Shown here piece by piece: positions 49,823 through 63,213 of a stretch of DNA of 64,000 bases. Position numbers and translations under genes: made by a program. The stretch's first letter is position 1. Each line of letters opens with the position of its first letter. This DNA is from UBA6522 sp963664945. Lineage in GTDB: Bacteria; Pseudomonadota; Gammaproteobacteria; Steroidobacterales; Rariloculaceae. The notes below the pieces were generated by a model that was not told the origin of the DNA, ran no database searches, and worked only from the letters and a program-made list of their open reading frames with translations. The stretch lies in the NCBI GenBank assembly GCA_963664945.1, contig OY761822.1:124001-188000 (forward strand), given 5' to 3'.

Positions 49823-51919
49823 TCAGCCGCCCCTCGCGTTGATAATGTCTTTTGCCACGCCTGCGGGAACCCTGGCGTAGCGGTCGAATTCCATTGTGTA
49901 GCTCGCCCGCCCCTGGCTCATGGAGCGCAGGTCCGTGGCATAGCCGAACATTTCGGCCAGCGGCACGCGGGCGCGGATGACCTTGCCCATGGGCGAATCC
50001 TCCAGCCCCTGGAGAACACCGCGGCGCCGGTTCAGGTCGCCGTTGACATCGCCCATGTAATCCAGCGGACTGACCACCTCGACCTTCATGATCGGTTCCA
50101 GAACCACCGGAGCGGCCTTCGCCGCGCCTTCCCTGAAGGCCAGGGAGCCTGCGATGCGGAACGCGACTTCGCTGGAGTCCACGTCGTGGTAGGAGCCGTC
50201 GTACAGCGTCACCTTGCAGTCCACCACCGGGTAACCGGCAATCACGCCGCTGCTCATCTGCTCCTGAACGCCCCTGTCCACGGCTGAGATGAACTCCCGG
50301 GGAACGGCGCCGCCGACGATTTCGTTGACGAATTCGTACCCGGCGCCGGGCTCCTGCGGCTCGATTCGCAGGTACACGTGGCCGTACTGTCCCCGGCCGC
50401 CGGTCTGGCGAACGAACCGGCCCTCCTGCTCGACAAGGCTGGTTATCGTCTCGCGGTAGGCCACCTGCGGGCGGCCCACGGCTGCTTCGACCCGGAACTC
50501 CCGCCTGAGCCGATCGACGATGATCTCAAGGTGCAGTTCGCCCATTCCGGAAATGATCGTCTGCGCCGACTCCTCGTCCGTATGGATTCGAAACGACGGA
50601 TCCTCCCGGGCGAGTTTGGACAGGGCCGTGCCGAGTCTGTCCTGATCGGCCTTGGTCCTGGGTTCCACCGCCACCGAAATGACCGGCTCGGGAAACTCCA
50701 TGCGTTCGAGAACGATGCGCCGCCCCGGCGCCGTCAGGCTGTCGCCCGTGGTGACGTCCTTGAGCCCCACCGCCGCGGCGATGTCGCCCGCGCGCACCTC
50801 GGTCACTTCCTCACGGTCGTTGGCGTGCATCTGCAGGATGCGCCCGATACGCTCGCGCCTGGACCGGACCGTGTTGATGATCTTATCCCCGGATTTCAGT
50901 ACGCCGGAGTAAACGCGGAAGAACGTAAGGTTGCCGACGAAGGGATCGGTGGCGATCTTGAACGCCAGCGCGGCGAATGGCGCATCGTCCGAAGACTCGC
51001 ACTCGGCTTCGGCGTTGTTCTCCAGGATTCCCTTGATGGCCGGCCGTTCGCCCGGGGAGGGGAGGTATTCGATCACCGCGTCGAGCACCGCCTGCACGCC
51101 CTTGTTCTTGAACGCCGAACCGCAAAGCACCGGCACCACCTCGCCGTCCAGGCAGCGTGCTCTGAGGCCCTTCTTGATTTCCGCGGCAGACAAGCCCCCA
51201 TCGTTGAGATACTTGTCCAGCAGCGCTTCATCGCCTTCCGCCGCGGCCTCGACGAGCTTGTCCCGCCACTCCTGCGCCAGCGGCAGCAGCGTTTCGGGAA
51301 CCGCCTGCTCGACATAGCGCGTCCCCTGGGTGGAATCGTCCCACGCGATGGCCCTCATGCGTACCAGGTCGACCACGCCGCTGAACGAGTCTTCCGCGCC
51401 GATGGGAATCTGCAGCGGCACTGGGTTGCCCCCGAGCCGTTCCCTGATCTGGCGGACCACGCGGAAGAAATCAGCGCCCGTGCGGTCCATCTTGTTGACG
51501 AAGGCAAGTCGCGGCACGCCGTAATTGTTGGCCTGGCGCCAGACCGTCTCGGACTGCGGCTCCACGCCTCCGACCGAGCAGAAGACCGCTACCGCGCCGT
51601 CCAGCACGCGCAAGCTGCGTTCGACTTCGATGGTGAAGTCGACGTGTCCGGGCGTGTCGATGATGTTGATGCGGTATTCGGGAAACTGCCGGTCCATACC
51701 CCGCCAGAATGCCGTGGTGGCGGCGGACGTGATGGTGATGCCGCGCTCCTGCTCCTGCACCATCCAGTCCATGACGGCCGCGCCGTCGTGGACCTCGCCC
51801 ATCTTGTGGGACACGCCGGTGTAGAAGAGGATGCGTTCAGTCGTGGTGGTCTTGCCGGCATCGATGTGGGCCATGATGCCGATATTGCGATAACGCTCGA
51901 TGGGGGTCTGCCGTGACAT
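49823..51919 (-). CDS. fusA: Elongation factor G
   Basis: 698 aa from the ATG at 51919 (MSRQTPIERYRNIGIMAHIDAGKTTTTERILFYTG). G motifs AHIDAGKTT, DTPGHVDFTIEVERSLRVLDGAVAVFCSVGGVEPQSETVWRQA and NKMDR. Catalyses translocation and, with RRF, recycling. 19 nt after rpsG. Confidence 0.98.
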   Translation of the reverse strand: MSRQTPIERYRNIGIMAHIDAGKTTTTERILFYTGVSHKMGEVHDGAAVMDWMVQEQERGITITSAATTAFWRGMDRQFPEYRINIIDTPGHVDFTIEVERSLRVLDGAVAVFCSVGGVEPQSETVWRQANNYGVPRLAFVNKMDRTGADFFRVVRQIRERLGGNPVPLQIPIGAEDSFSGVVDLVRMRAIAWDDSTQGTRYVEQAVPETLLPLAQEWRDKLVEAAAEGDEALLDKYLNDGGLSAAEIKKGLRARCLDGEVVPVLCGSAFKNKGVQAVLDAVIEYLPSPGERPAIKGILENNAEAECESSDDAPFAALAFKIATDPFVGNLTFFRVYSGVLKSGDKIINTVRSRRERIGRILQMHANDREEVTEVRAGDIAAAVGLKDVTTGDSLTAPGRRIVLERMEFPEPVISVAVEPRTKADQDRLGTALSKLAREDPSFRIHTDEESAQTIISGMGELHLEIIVDRLRREFRVEAAVGRPQVAYRETITSLVEQEGRFVRQTGGRGQYGHVYLRIEPQEPGAGYEFVNEIVGGAVPREFISAVDRGVQEQMSSGVIAGYPVVDCKVTLYDGSYHDVDSSEVAFRIAGSLAFREGAAKAAPVVLEPIMKVEVVSPLDYMGDVNGDLNRRRGVLQGLEDSPMGKVIRARVPLAEMFGYATDLRSMSQGRASYTMEFDRYARVPAGVAKDIINARGG

Positions 51920-51938
51920 TTGGACTCCAATCCATCGA

Positions 51939-52418
51939 TTACCACCGGTAGTGGGCGAACGCCTTGTTGGCTTCGGCCATGCGGTGAGTATCCTCACGTC
52001 TTTTCACCGCGGTACCGCGGTTCTCCGCCGCGTCCAGCAGTTCGTGGGCGAGACGCAGCGCCATGGTTTTCTCCGGACGCTTGCGGGCGGCGTCGATGGC
52101 CCAGCGCATGGCCAGCGTTTCGCGCCGGGTCGCGCGCACTTCCACGGGGACCTGATAGGTTGCCCCACCCACGCGTCTGGACTTCACTTCGACCACCGGC
52201 TTGATGTTGTCCAGCGCCTGGGCGAGGAGTTCCAGGGATTTTTGCTCGTCCTGTCCCGACCGGGAGGCGATTCGATCCAGGGCGCCATAGACGATGCGCT
52301 CGGCCACCGACTTCTTGCCGCTGAGCATGACCATGTTGATGAACTTGGCCAGCATCCGGTCGCCGTACTTGGGATCCGGCAGCACGGCTCGGCGGGGGGC
52401 TCTGCTTCTGCGAGACAT
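51939..52418 (-). CDS. rpsG: 30S ribosomal protein S7
   Basis: 159 aa. MSRRSRAPRRAVLPDPKYGDRMLAKFINMVMLSGKKSVAERIVYGALDRI, VEVKSRRVGGATYQVPVEVRATRRETLAMRWAIDAARKR. In E. coli S7 represses the str operon by binding the rpsL-rpsG gap; here that gap is only 18 nt, so an E. coli-like binding site does not fit. Confidence 0.98.
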   Translation of the reverse strand: MSRRSRAPRRAVLPDPKYGDRMLAKFINMVMLSGKKSVAERIVYGALDRIASRSGQDEQKSLELLAQALDNIKPVVEVKSRRVGGATYQVPVEVRATRRETLAMRWAIDAARKRPEKTMALRLAHELLDAAENRGTAVKRREDTHRMAEANKAFAHYRW

Positions 52419-52436
52419 GGTGAGCGTCCGCCTTCG

Positions 52437-52811
52437 TCAGTTCTTCGGCCGCTTGGCGCCGTACTTCGAGCGGCCCTGGCGTCGATCGCCGACACCGGCG
52501 CAATCCAGCGTGCCGCGTACGACATGGTAGCGCACGCCGGGCAGGTCCTTGACCCGTCCGCCGCGAATGAGCACCACCGAGTGCTCCTGCAGGTTGTGAC
52601 CTTCGCCGCCGATATAACTGGTCACTTCAAAGCCGTTGGTCAACCGCACCCTGGCCACCTTGCGCATGGCCGAATTGGGTTTCTTCGGCGTCGTGGTGTA
52701 CACGCGGGTACAGACGCCGCGCCGCTGGGGCGAGGCGCCCAGCGCCGGGACGTTGCTCTTGGCGCGCTTCACCGAGCGAGGTTTTCTGACCAGTTGATTC
52801 GTCGTTGACAT
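52437..52811 (-). CDS. rpsL: 30S ribosomal protein S12
   Basis: 124 aa. KSNVPALGASPQRRGVCTRVYTTTPKKPNSAMRKVARVRLTNGFEVTSYIGGEGHNLQEHSVVLIRGGRVKDLPGVRYHVVRG. The lysines in TPKKPNS and RVKDLPG, where streptomycin-resistance changes fall, are wild type. No good Shine-Dalgarno: only GTATAAAGA precedes the ATG, with a strong hairpin 22 nt upstream. Confidence 0.98.
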   Translation of the reverse strand: MSTTNQLVRKPRSVKRAKSNVPALGASPQRRGVCTRVYTTTPKKPNSAMRKVARVRLTNGFEVTSYIGGEGHNLQEHSVVLIRGGRVKDLPGVRYHVVRGTLDCAGVGDRRQGRSKYGAKRPKN

Positions 52812-52832
52812 TCTTTATACGCAAATAAATCG

Positions 52833-52864
52833 GGCCCGGCCGCCAGTCTTGCGGCAGCCGGGCC
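52833..52864 (-). terminator. GC-rich hairpin in the rpsL leader (terminator or attenuator)
   Basis: Arms GGCCCGGCTGCC and GGCGGCCGGGCC on the minus strand pair over 12 bp with one G-T wobble, loop GCAAGACT, followed by CGATTTATTTG. The U-run is mixed, so termination would be partial. It lies between the str promoter (52944-52973) and rpsL, so it could act as an attenuator of the str operon as well as ending rpoC transcripts. Confidence 0.6.
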
Positions 52865-52943
52865 ACATTGTCATTGCCCGGAAAAAGTCCCGGGAGCAGC
52901 AAGTTGTTTCGACCGATGCCGACCGACCCTCAAACCGCGAGAG

Positions 52944-52973
52944 ATTCTAGGGTTGAGCGCGTCGACATGTCAA
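52944..52973 (-). promoter_or_regulatory. Sigma70-type promoter of the str operon
   Basis: Minus strand TTGACA (52973-52968), an 18-nt spacer and TAGAAT (52949-52944): consensus -35 and near-consensus -10. Start expected near 52937, giving a leader of about 126 nt to the rpsL ATG at 52811. It begins 18 nt past the rpoC stop. Confidence 0.75.
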
Positions 52974-52990
52974 CCGGAAATTCCGTCCTT

Positions 52991-55900
52991 TCAGCCCGCG
53001 GGCGCGTCCCGAGGCTCTTCTGCGGCGGCTCCCGTTCCCGCCGTTGCCACGGCCACTGCGCTCTCGACCGAACCCTCGGCCGAACCCTCGGCCGACTCGG
53101 CCAGGGAAGACTCCAGTTCCTTGAGCTCCTCGGCGAGGATGTCCTCCTCCGTGCGCCGGCGCTCTTCGTGGTGAGCATACCCCGTACCCGCCGGAATCAG
53201 CCGCCCGACAATGACGTTCTCCTTCAGGCCGCGCAGATTGTCCTGCATCCCGCGGACCGCCGCCTCGGTGAGTACGCGCGTGGTTTCCTGGAACGAGGCG
53301 GCCGAGATGAACGACTCCGTTGCCAGCGATGCCCGCGTGATTCCCAACAACACGGGCACGTAGGTGGCGGGTTCCTCCCCATTCGCTTCGAGTTCCTCGT
53401 TGGTGTCGAGCACCCGCGCCCGGTCCACCTGCTCTCCGCGCAGGAACCGGGTATCGCCGGGGGCGGCGATCTCGATCTTGCGCAGCATCTGCCGAATGAT
53501 GACCTCGATATGCTTGTCGTTGATCTTCACGCCCTGCAGGCGGTAGACGTCCTGAATCTCCCTTACAAGGTAGTCCGCCAGTTTCTCCACACCCTGCAAT
53601 CGCAGGATGTCGTGGGGATTGGGCTCGCCGTCGGCGATGATCTCGCCGCGAATGACGCTCTCGCCCTCGAAAACGTTCAGGTGACGCCACTTGGGAATCA
53701 ATTCCTCGTGGGCCTCGCCTTCCTCGTCCGTGATCACGAGTCGCCGCTTGCCCTTGGTTTCCTTGCCGAACCCGACAATTCCGGTGTGCTCCGCGAGAAT
53801 CGCGGAATCCTTGGGCCGCCGGGCCTCGAACAGGTCCGCCACCCGCGGCAGGCCGCCGGTGATGTCGCGCGTCTTGGAAGTCTCCTGGGGCAACCGGGCG
53901 ATGACGTCGCCCACCACAACGTTGGCGCCGTCCTCCATGCTGAGCACGGCGCCCGACGGCAGCGCGTAGACCGCCGGAATGTCCGTGTTCGGGAAAAACA
54001 CGGGTTCGCCATCGGGATCCACCAGCCGGGCCGTGGGACGGTAGTCCACGCCTGCGCCCCGTTGCCCCGGGTCCAGCACCAGGATGCTGGTCAGCCCCGT
54101 GATCTCGTCCACCTGGGTGGTCACCGTCACGTCATCCACGAAGTCTTCGAAATTCAGGCGGCCGCTGACTTCGGCAACCACCGGGTGTGTGTGCGGATCC
54201 CAGTTCGCCACGAGCTGCCCCGGCTCCACCTTGTCGCCCTCGCTTACGGCAATGGTGGCGCCGTAGGGCACCTTGTAGCGTTCCCGCTCGCGCCCGAACT
54301 CGTCCAGCACGGCCAGTTCGCCGGAACGCGACGTGGCCACGAAATGACCCTTCTCCTCGTGCTGAACGGTCTTCATGTCGTACGTCTTGGTCGTTCCCGC
54401 GGTCTTCACTTCCACGCTGTTGACCGCCGCTGAACGGGATGCGGCGCCGCCGATGTGGAACGTGCGCATGGTGAGCTGCGTGCCGGGCTCACCGATGGAC
54501 TGCGCGGCGATGACGCCGACGGCTTCGCCCTTGTCGACGCGATTTCCCCGCGCCAGGTCACGTCCATAGCACTGCGCGCAGACGCCGTACCGGGTCGCGC
54601 AGGTGATGGGCGATCTAACCAGAAGCTGGTCGATGGACGCGGATTCCAGTTTCCCGACCGCGCGCTCATCCAGCAGCGAGCCCGCCTCCAGCACCAACGT
54701 ATCGGTAGCCGGCGCCAGCACGTCAACCGCCGCAACCCGGCCGAGCACCCGCTCCCGCAACGGCTCGACCACGTCACCGCCCTCCACCAGGGGCGTCATC
54801 ATCAATCCTTCCTCGGTGCCGCAGTCCATGTCGGTGACCACCAGATCCTGCGCCACGTCCACCAGGCGACGGGTCAGGTAACCGGAGTTGGCGGTCTTCA
54901 GCGCGGTGTCGGCGAGACCCTTGCGCGCGCCGTGCGTGGAAATGAAGTATTGCAGTACGTCCAGGCCCTCGCGGAAATTGGCGGTAATGGGAGTTTCGAT
55001 GATCGAACCGTCCGGCTTCGCCATCAACCCGCGCATGCCCGCGAGCTGGCGAATCTGGGCGGCCGAGCCCCGCGCGCCGGAATCGGCCATCATGTAGATG
55101 GAATTGAAGGATTCCTGCCTGGCTTCATTGCCCTCGGCGTCGAGCACGCTCTCCGATCCCAGTTTCCGCATCATCGCCTTGGCGACATGGTCGTTGGTTC
55201 TCGACCAGATATCGACGACCTTGTTGTATCTTTCGCCGTCGGTGACCAGTCCGGACGCGTACTGATCCTGGATTTCCTTCACTTCCCGCTCGGCGACATC
55301 GAGAATGCTGTGCTTCTCCTGCGGGACCACCATGTCGTTGACACCGAAGGAAACGCCCGCGTGAGTCGCGTAATCGAAGCCCATGTACATGAGCTGGTCG
55401 GCAAAGATGACCGTCGTCTTGAGGCCCAATTGCCGGTAGGAGGCGTTGATGACCGCCGAAACGGCGCGCTTGTTCATCGGCCGGTTGATCAGGTCGAAGC
55501 TCAACCCCTTCGGCACGATCTCCGACAGCAGCGCCCGGCCCACGGTCGTGTCCACTATTCTCTTTTCCGGCTCCTCGTCGGCGTCCGCCTCGGCATTGAC
55601 GGCGGGCACCCTGACGCGGACCCTGGCGTGCAGGTCCACCGCGCCGTTCTCATAGGCCCGGTGAACCTCCTCCACCCCGGCGAACAACATGCCTTCGCCG
55701 CGCGCGTTGATGCGCTCGCGGGTCATGTAATAGAGGCCCAGCACGACGTCCTGGGAGGGCACGATGATCGGGTCGCCGTTGGCCGGCGAAAGGATGTTGT
55801 TGCTGGCCATCATCAACGCGCGCGCCTCTAGCTGCGCCTCGATCGACAGCGGCACGTGGACCGCCATCTGGTCGCCGTCGAAGTCGGCATTGAAGGCCGT

Positions 55901-57262
55901 GCAGACCAGCGGATGAAGCTGGATCGCCTTGCCCTCGATCAGGACCGGCTCGAACGCCTGGATGCCCAGACGGTGCAGCGTCGGAGCGCGGTTGAGCATG
56001 ACCGGATGCTCGCGGATCACCTCCTCGAGGATGTCCCAGACTTCCGGTCCCTCACGCTCCACCAGCCGCTTGGCAGCCTTGATGGTGGTCGCCTGGCCGC
56101 GTAGCTGCAGCTTGGAAAAGATGAACGGCTTGAAAAGCTCCAGCGCCAGCTTCTTGGGAAGACCGCACTGATGCAGCTTCAGGGTCGGGCCGACCACGAT
56201 CACCGAACGGCCCGAATAGTCGACCCGCTTGCCGAGCAGGTTCTGCCGGAACCGGCCCTGCTTGCCCTTGATCATGTCGGCCAGGGACTTGAGCGGGCGC
56301 TTGTTGGTGCCGGTGATCGCGCGGCCGCGCCTGCCGTTGTCCAGCAGCGCGTCCACGGACTCCTGCAGCATCCGCTTTTCGTTGCGCACGATGATGTCCG
56401 GCGCGTTCAGTTCCAGCAGCCGGCGCAGCCGGTTGTTGCGGTTGATCACACGCCGGTAGAGGTCGTTGAGATCGGACGTGGCGAATCGTCCGCCGTCCAG
56501 CGGCACCAACGGCCGCAGGTCCGGCGGCAGGACCGGCAGGACCGTCATCACCATCCACGCCGGCTGATTATTGGAATCGGTGAAGGATTCGAGCAGCTTC
56601 AGCCGTTTTGACAGACGCTTGATCTTGGTCTCCGACCGGGTGGCGGCAATGGCCTCGCGAACGCCGGCCACCTCCGCTTCCAGGTCAAGCGCCAGCAGCA
56701 GGTCGCGGACCGCCTCGGCGCCCATCCGCGCGTCGAACTCGTTGCCGTACTCCTCAATCGCTTCAAGGTACGTATCGTCGGTGAGCAACTGGCCCTTTTC
56801 CAAGTCCGTCAGGCCGGGATCCACAACCACGAAGGCCTCGAAATAGAGAATTCGTTCGATCTCCCGCAAGGTCATGTCGAGCATCAGGCCGATCCGCGAC
56901 GGCAGCGACTTCAGGAACCAGATGTGCGCCACGGGGCTCGCCAGCTCGATGTGCGCCATGCGCTCGCGGCGCACCTTGGTCTGGGTGACCTCCACCCCGC
57001 ATTTCTCGCACACGACTCCCCGGTGCTTCAGGCGCTTGTACTTGCCGCAAAGGCATTCGTAATCCTTGACGGGTCCGAATATCTTTGCGCAGAACAGCCC
57101 GTCGCGCTCCGGCTTGAATGTCCGGTAGTTGATCGTCTCCGGCTTCTTGACCTCGCCGAACGACCAGGACCGGATCATGTCCGGCGACGCCAGGCCGATG
57201 CGGATCGCGTCGAAATCCTCGATCGGCGCCTGCTGTCGGAAAAGTCGCAGTAAATCCTTCAT
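52991..57262 (-). CDS. rpoC: RNA polymerase beta' subunit
   Basis: 1423 aa from the ATG at 57262 (MKDLLRLFRQQAPIEDFDAIRIGLASPDMIRSWSFGEVKKPETINYRTFKPERDGLFCAKIFGP). The N-terminal zinc site is CLCGKYKRLKHRGVVCEKC, the catalytic magnesium motif is NADFDGDQM, and the second zinc site is in CATRYGVCAQCYGRD. A longer frame upstream is not the true start. 43 nt after rpoB. The Ala/Glu-rich C-terminus (SLAESAEGSAEGSVESAV...) is a variable tail. Confidence 0.98.
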   Translation of the reverse strand: MKDLLRLFRQQAPIEDFDAIRIGLASPDMIRSWSFGEVKKPETINYRTFKPERDGLFCAKIFGPVKDYECLCGKYKRLKHRGVVCEKCGVEVTQTKVRRERMAHIELASPVAHIWFLKSLPSRIGLMLDMTLREIERILYFEAFVVVDPGLTDLEKGQLLTDDTYLEAIEEYGNEFDARMGAEAVRDLLLALDLEAEVAGVREAIAATRSETKIKRLSKRLKLLESFTDSNNQPAWMVMTVLPVLPPDLRPLVPLDGGRFATSDLNDLYRRVINRNNRLRRLLELNAPDIIVRNEKRMLQESVDALLDNGRRGRAITGTNKRPLKSLADMIKGKQGRFRQNLLGKRVDYSGRSVIVVGPTLKLHQCGLPKKLALELFKPFIFSKLQLRGQATTIKAAKRLVEREGPEVWDILEEVIREHPVMLNRAPTLHRLGIQAFEPVLIEGKAIQLHPLVCTAFNADFDGDQMAVHVPLSIEAQLEARALMMASNNILSPANGDPIIVPSQDVVLGLYYMTRERINARGEGMLFAGVEEVHRAYENGAVDLHARVRVRVPAVNAEADADEEPEKRIVDTTVGRALLSEIVPKGLSFDLINRPMNKRAVSAVINASYRQLGLKTTVIFADQLMYMGFDYATHAGVSFGVNDMVVPQEKHSILDVAEREVKEIQDQYASGLVTDGERYNKVVDIWSRTNDHVAKAMMRKLGSESVLDAEGNEARQESFNSIYMMADSGARGSAAQIRQLAGMRGLMAKPDGSIIETPITANFREGLDVLQYFISTHGARKGLADTALKTANSGYLTRRLVDVAQDLVVTDMDCGTEEGLMMTPLVEGGDVVEPLRERVLGRVAAVDVLAPATDTLVLEAGSLLDERAVGKLESASIDQLLVRSPITCATRYGVCAQCYGRDLARGNRVDKGEAVGVIAAQSIGEPGTQLTMRTFHIGGAASRSAAVNSVEVKTAGTTKTYDMKTVQHEEKGHFVATSRSGELAVLDEFGRERERYKVPYGATIAVSEGDKVEPGQLVANWDPHTHPVVAEVSGRLNFEDFVDDVTVTTQVDEITGLTSILVLDPGQRGAGVDYRPTARLVDPDGEPVFFPNTDIPAVYALPSGAVLSMEDGANVVVGDVIARLPQETSKTRDITGGLPRVADLFEARRPKDSAILAEHTGIVGFGKETKGKRRLVITDEEGEAHEELIPKWRHLNVFEGESVIRGEIIADGEPNPHDILRLQGVEKLADYLVREIQDVYRLQGVKINDKHIEVIIRQMLRKIEIAAPGDTRFLRGEQVDRARVLDTNEELEANGEEPATYVPVLLGITRASLATESFISAASFQETTRVLTEAAVRGMQDNLRGLKENVIVGRLIPAGTGYAHHEERRRTEEDILAEELKELESSLAESAEGSAEGSVESAVAVATAGTGAAAEEPRDAPAG

Positions 57263-57305
57263 ATGACTGTACCTGTTGCCGAAAGGGCGGGCGGCGTGCG
57301 CCGGT

Positions 57306-61388
<4,083 letters not shown>

Positions 61389-61528
61389 CGCGAGTTACCT
61401 CGACTGCGGTGGATTGACGACCATGCAGGTCGCGCGCAGCGCGATGCCGCTGCGAGCGTGTGTGCGTGCGCTCCACGGGCTCCCCCCTGTCCGGTGGGTT
61501 TGCCCGCGATTACGGAGGCGAATGCGAG
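61389..61528 (-). promoter_or_regulatory. rplL-rpoB intergenic region (possible attenuator)
   Basis: 140 nt with short inverted repeats on the minus strand, for example GCAGCG-GCATCG-CGCTGC and GACC-TGCAT-GGTC. In E. coli this gap holds an attenuator that lowers rpoBC transcription relative to rplJL. No U-run is visible here, so termination is not demonstrated. Confidence 0.35.
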
Positions 61529-61906
61529 TCACTTGATATCGACGCTCGCGCCAGCCTCCTCAAGCTGCTTCTTCACATCCTCCGCTTCGTCCTTGGTAAT
61601 GGCTTCCCGAACCGCGCTGGGAGCGGCTTCGACCAGGTCCTTGGCCTCCTTGAGACCCAGACCCGTGAGCGAACGGACCACCTTGATGACGGGGACCTTG
61701 GCGGAACCGAAACTGGTCAGGATGACGTCGAATTCCGTCTGTTCCTCGGCCTCCTCGGCAGCGCCGGCATCGGCGGCGGCGGCGACAGCCACCGGAGCAG
61801 CGGCGGTCACGCCCCACTTGTCCTCCAGCGACCTCACCAGGTCAACGATTTCCATGATCGGCTTGTTGCTCAACTCTTCGATGAGCTGTTCATTCGTCAA
61901 AGCCAT
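61529..61906 (-). CDS. rplL: 50S ribosomal protein L7/L12
   Basis: 125 aa. MALTNEQLIEELSNKPIMEIVDLVRSLEDKWGV is the dimerisation part; an Ala-rich hinge and the C-terminal domain EFDVILTSFGSAKVPVIKVVRSLTGLGLKEAKDLVEAAPSAVREAITKDEAEDVKKQLEEAGASVDIK follow. Stalk protein that recruits translation factors. Confidence 0.98.
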   Translation of the reverse strand: MALTNEQLIEELSNKPIMEIVDLVRSLEDKWGVTAAAPVAVAAAADAGAAEEAEEQTEFDVILTSFGSAKVPVIKVVRSLTGLGLKEAKDLVEAAPSAVREAITKDEAEDVKKQLEEAGASVDIK

Positions 61907-61952
61907 GGCTTACTTCTCCATCAGGTGAATCCAAGTCAAAACGTGTCTGTCG

Positions 61953-62483
61953 TCATTCAGCTTGTTCGCTTTGTTCGCTGCGCCCTTGCAGGGTTCGCGC
62001 CAACATCGTTCCGGGCTCGCTGAGCAGCCGGACGAACTGCGTCAACGGCCCGTTCAGGGTGTTCAGCAGCATCGCTCGCGCCTCGTCCAGGTTCGGCAGC
62101 GCTGCCACGCGGTCCAGGTTCGTGGCGTCGTAGATCTCCCCACCCACTGCCACCGATACGGTGACGAGCTTGTCATGATCCTTCGAAAACCCCTTGACCA
62201 CGCGCGCCGCCGAACCCGGGTCTTCCCGGGAGAAGGCCAGCAGCAACGGGCCTTTGAGCGCCGGTTTGATGCATTCGAACTGCGTCCCTTCAACGGCCCG
62301 TCGGGCGAGGGAATTCTTCACGACTTTCATGTACACGCCGGCGTTGCGCGCCTCGGACCGCAGTTCGGTCATCTCGGCGACCGTCAAACCGCGGTACTCC
62401 GCCACCACGGCCGCCAGGGACGAGGCCGCCACGGCGTTGACGTCGGCGACCATTGCTTTCTTTTCGGCCAGATTCAGCGCCAT
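61953..62483 (-). CDS. rplJ: 50S ribosomal protein L10
   Basis: 176 aa from the ATG at 62483 (MALNLAEKKAMVADVNAVAASSLAAVVAEYRGLTVAEMTELRSEARNAGVYMKVVKNSLARRAVEGT); the frame is open 8 codons up. L10 anchors L7/L12 dimers and, in E. coli, represses rplJL translation. The 34-nt gap from rplA is too short for the E. coli-type independent promoter and leader. Confidence 0.97.
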   Translation of the reverse strand: MALNLAEKKAMVADVNAVAASSLAAVVAEYRGLTVAEMTELRSEARNAGVYMKVVKNSLARRAVEGTQFECIKPALKGPLLLAFSREDPGSAARVVKGFSKDHDKLVTVSVAVGGEIYDATNLDRVAALPNLDEARAMLLNTLNGPLTQFVRLLSEPGTMLARTLQGRSEQSEQAE

Positions 62484-62517
62484 TTCCTTCTCCTGACAGA
62501 CTGCCACCCGGTCCGCG

Positions 62518-63213
62518 TCAACCGCCGACCGACGCCTGATCGACCACGACCCCGGGACCCATGGTCGAAGATACGCTGACGCGCTTCATGTACTGCCCCT
62601 TTGCCGCTGCCGGCCGGGCCTTGTTCAGATCCGCAAGCAACGCCTCCAGATTCTGCTTGAGCGCCTCGACCTCGAACGCGACGTTGCCGATCTGGCAATG
62701 CACCACGCCCGCCTTGTCGGTGCGGTATCGGACCTGGCCGGCCTTGGCGCTTTGCACCGCGGAGGCCACATCCCCGGTGACCGTGCCGACCTTGGGATTG
62801 GGCATGAGCCCACGGGGGCCGAGGATCCGTCCCAGCCGGCCCACGACCCGCATGGCATCGGGGCTGGCAATGGCCACATCGAAATTCAGTTCGCCACCCT
62901 GAACCGCCTCGGCCAGGTCCTCCATTCCCACGATGTCCGCCCCGGCCTCCTCGGCGGCCGCGGCCTGCTCGCCCTGGGCGAATACGGCCACGCGAACGTT
63001 CTTGCCGGTGCCGTTGGGGAGCACGGTCGAGCCTCGCACGACCTGGTCCGATCGCCTGGGGTCGACCCCCAGGTTGACCGCCACATCCACCGATTCGGAA
63101 AACTTCGCTTTCGCCAGTTGCTTCACCAGGCCGAAAGCCTCCTCGGCGGGATAGGCCTGGCCCCGCTGTACACGGGCCCTGGCGTCCTTCCGGTACTTAG
63201 TGAGCTTGGCCAT
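62518..63213 (-). CDS. rplA: 50S ribosomal protein L1
   Basis: 231 aa. MAKLTKYRKDARARVQRGQAYPAEEAFGLVKQLAKAKFSESVDVAVNLGVDPRRSDQVVRGSTVLPNGTGKNVRVAVFAQG and the RNA-binding GLMPNPKVGTVTGDVASAVQSAKAGQVRYRTDKAG. Its start overlaps the rplK end by 17 nt. Confidence 0.98.
   Translation of the reverse strand: MAKLTKYRKDARARVQRGQAYPAEEAFGLVKQLAKAKFSESVDVAVNLGVDPRRSDQVVRGSTVLPNGTGKNVRVAVFAQGEQAAAAEEAGADIVGMEDLAEAVQGGELNFDVAIASPDAMRVVGRLGRILGPRGLMPNPKVGTVTGDVASAVQSAKAGQVRYRTDKAGVVHCQIGNVAFEVEALKQNLEALLADLNKARPAAAKGQYMKRVSVSSTMGPGVVVDQASVGG

Noticed and set aside
49823..51916. Long plus-strand frames opposite fusA, tuf, rpoB and rpoC
   Set aside because: Composition-driven antisense frames in GC-rich genes, His/Arg-rich and without motifs.
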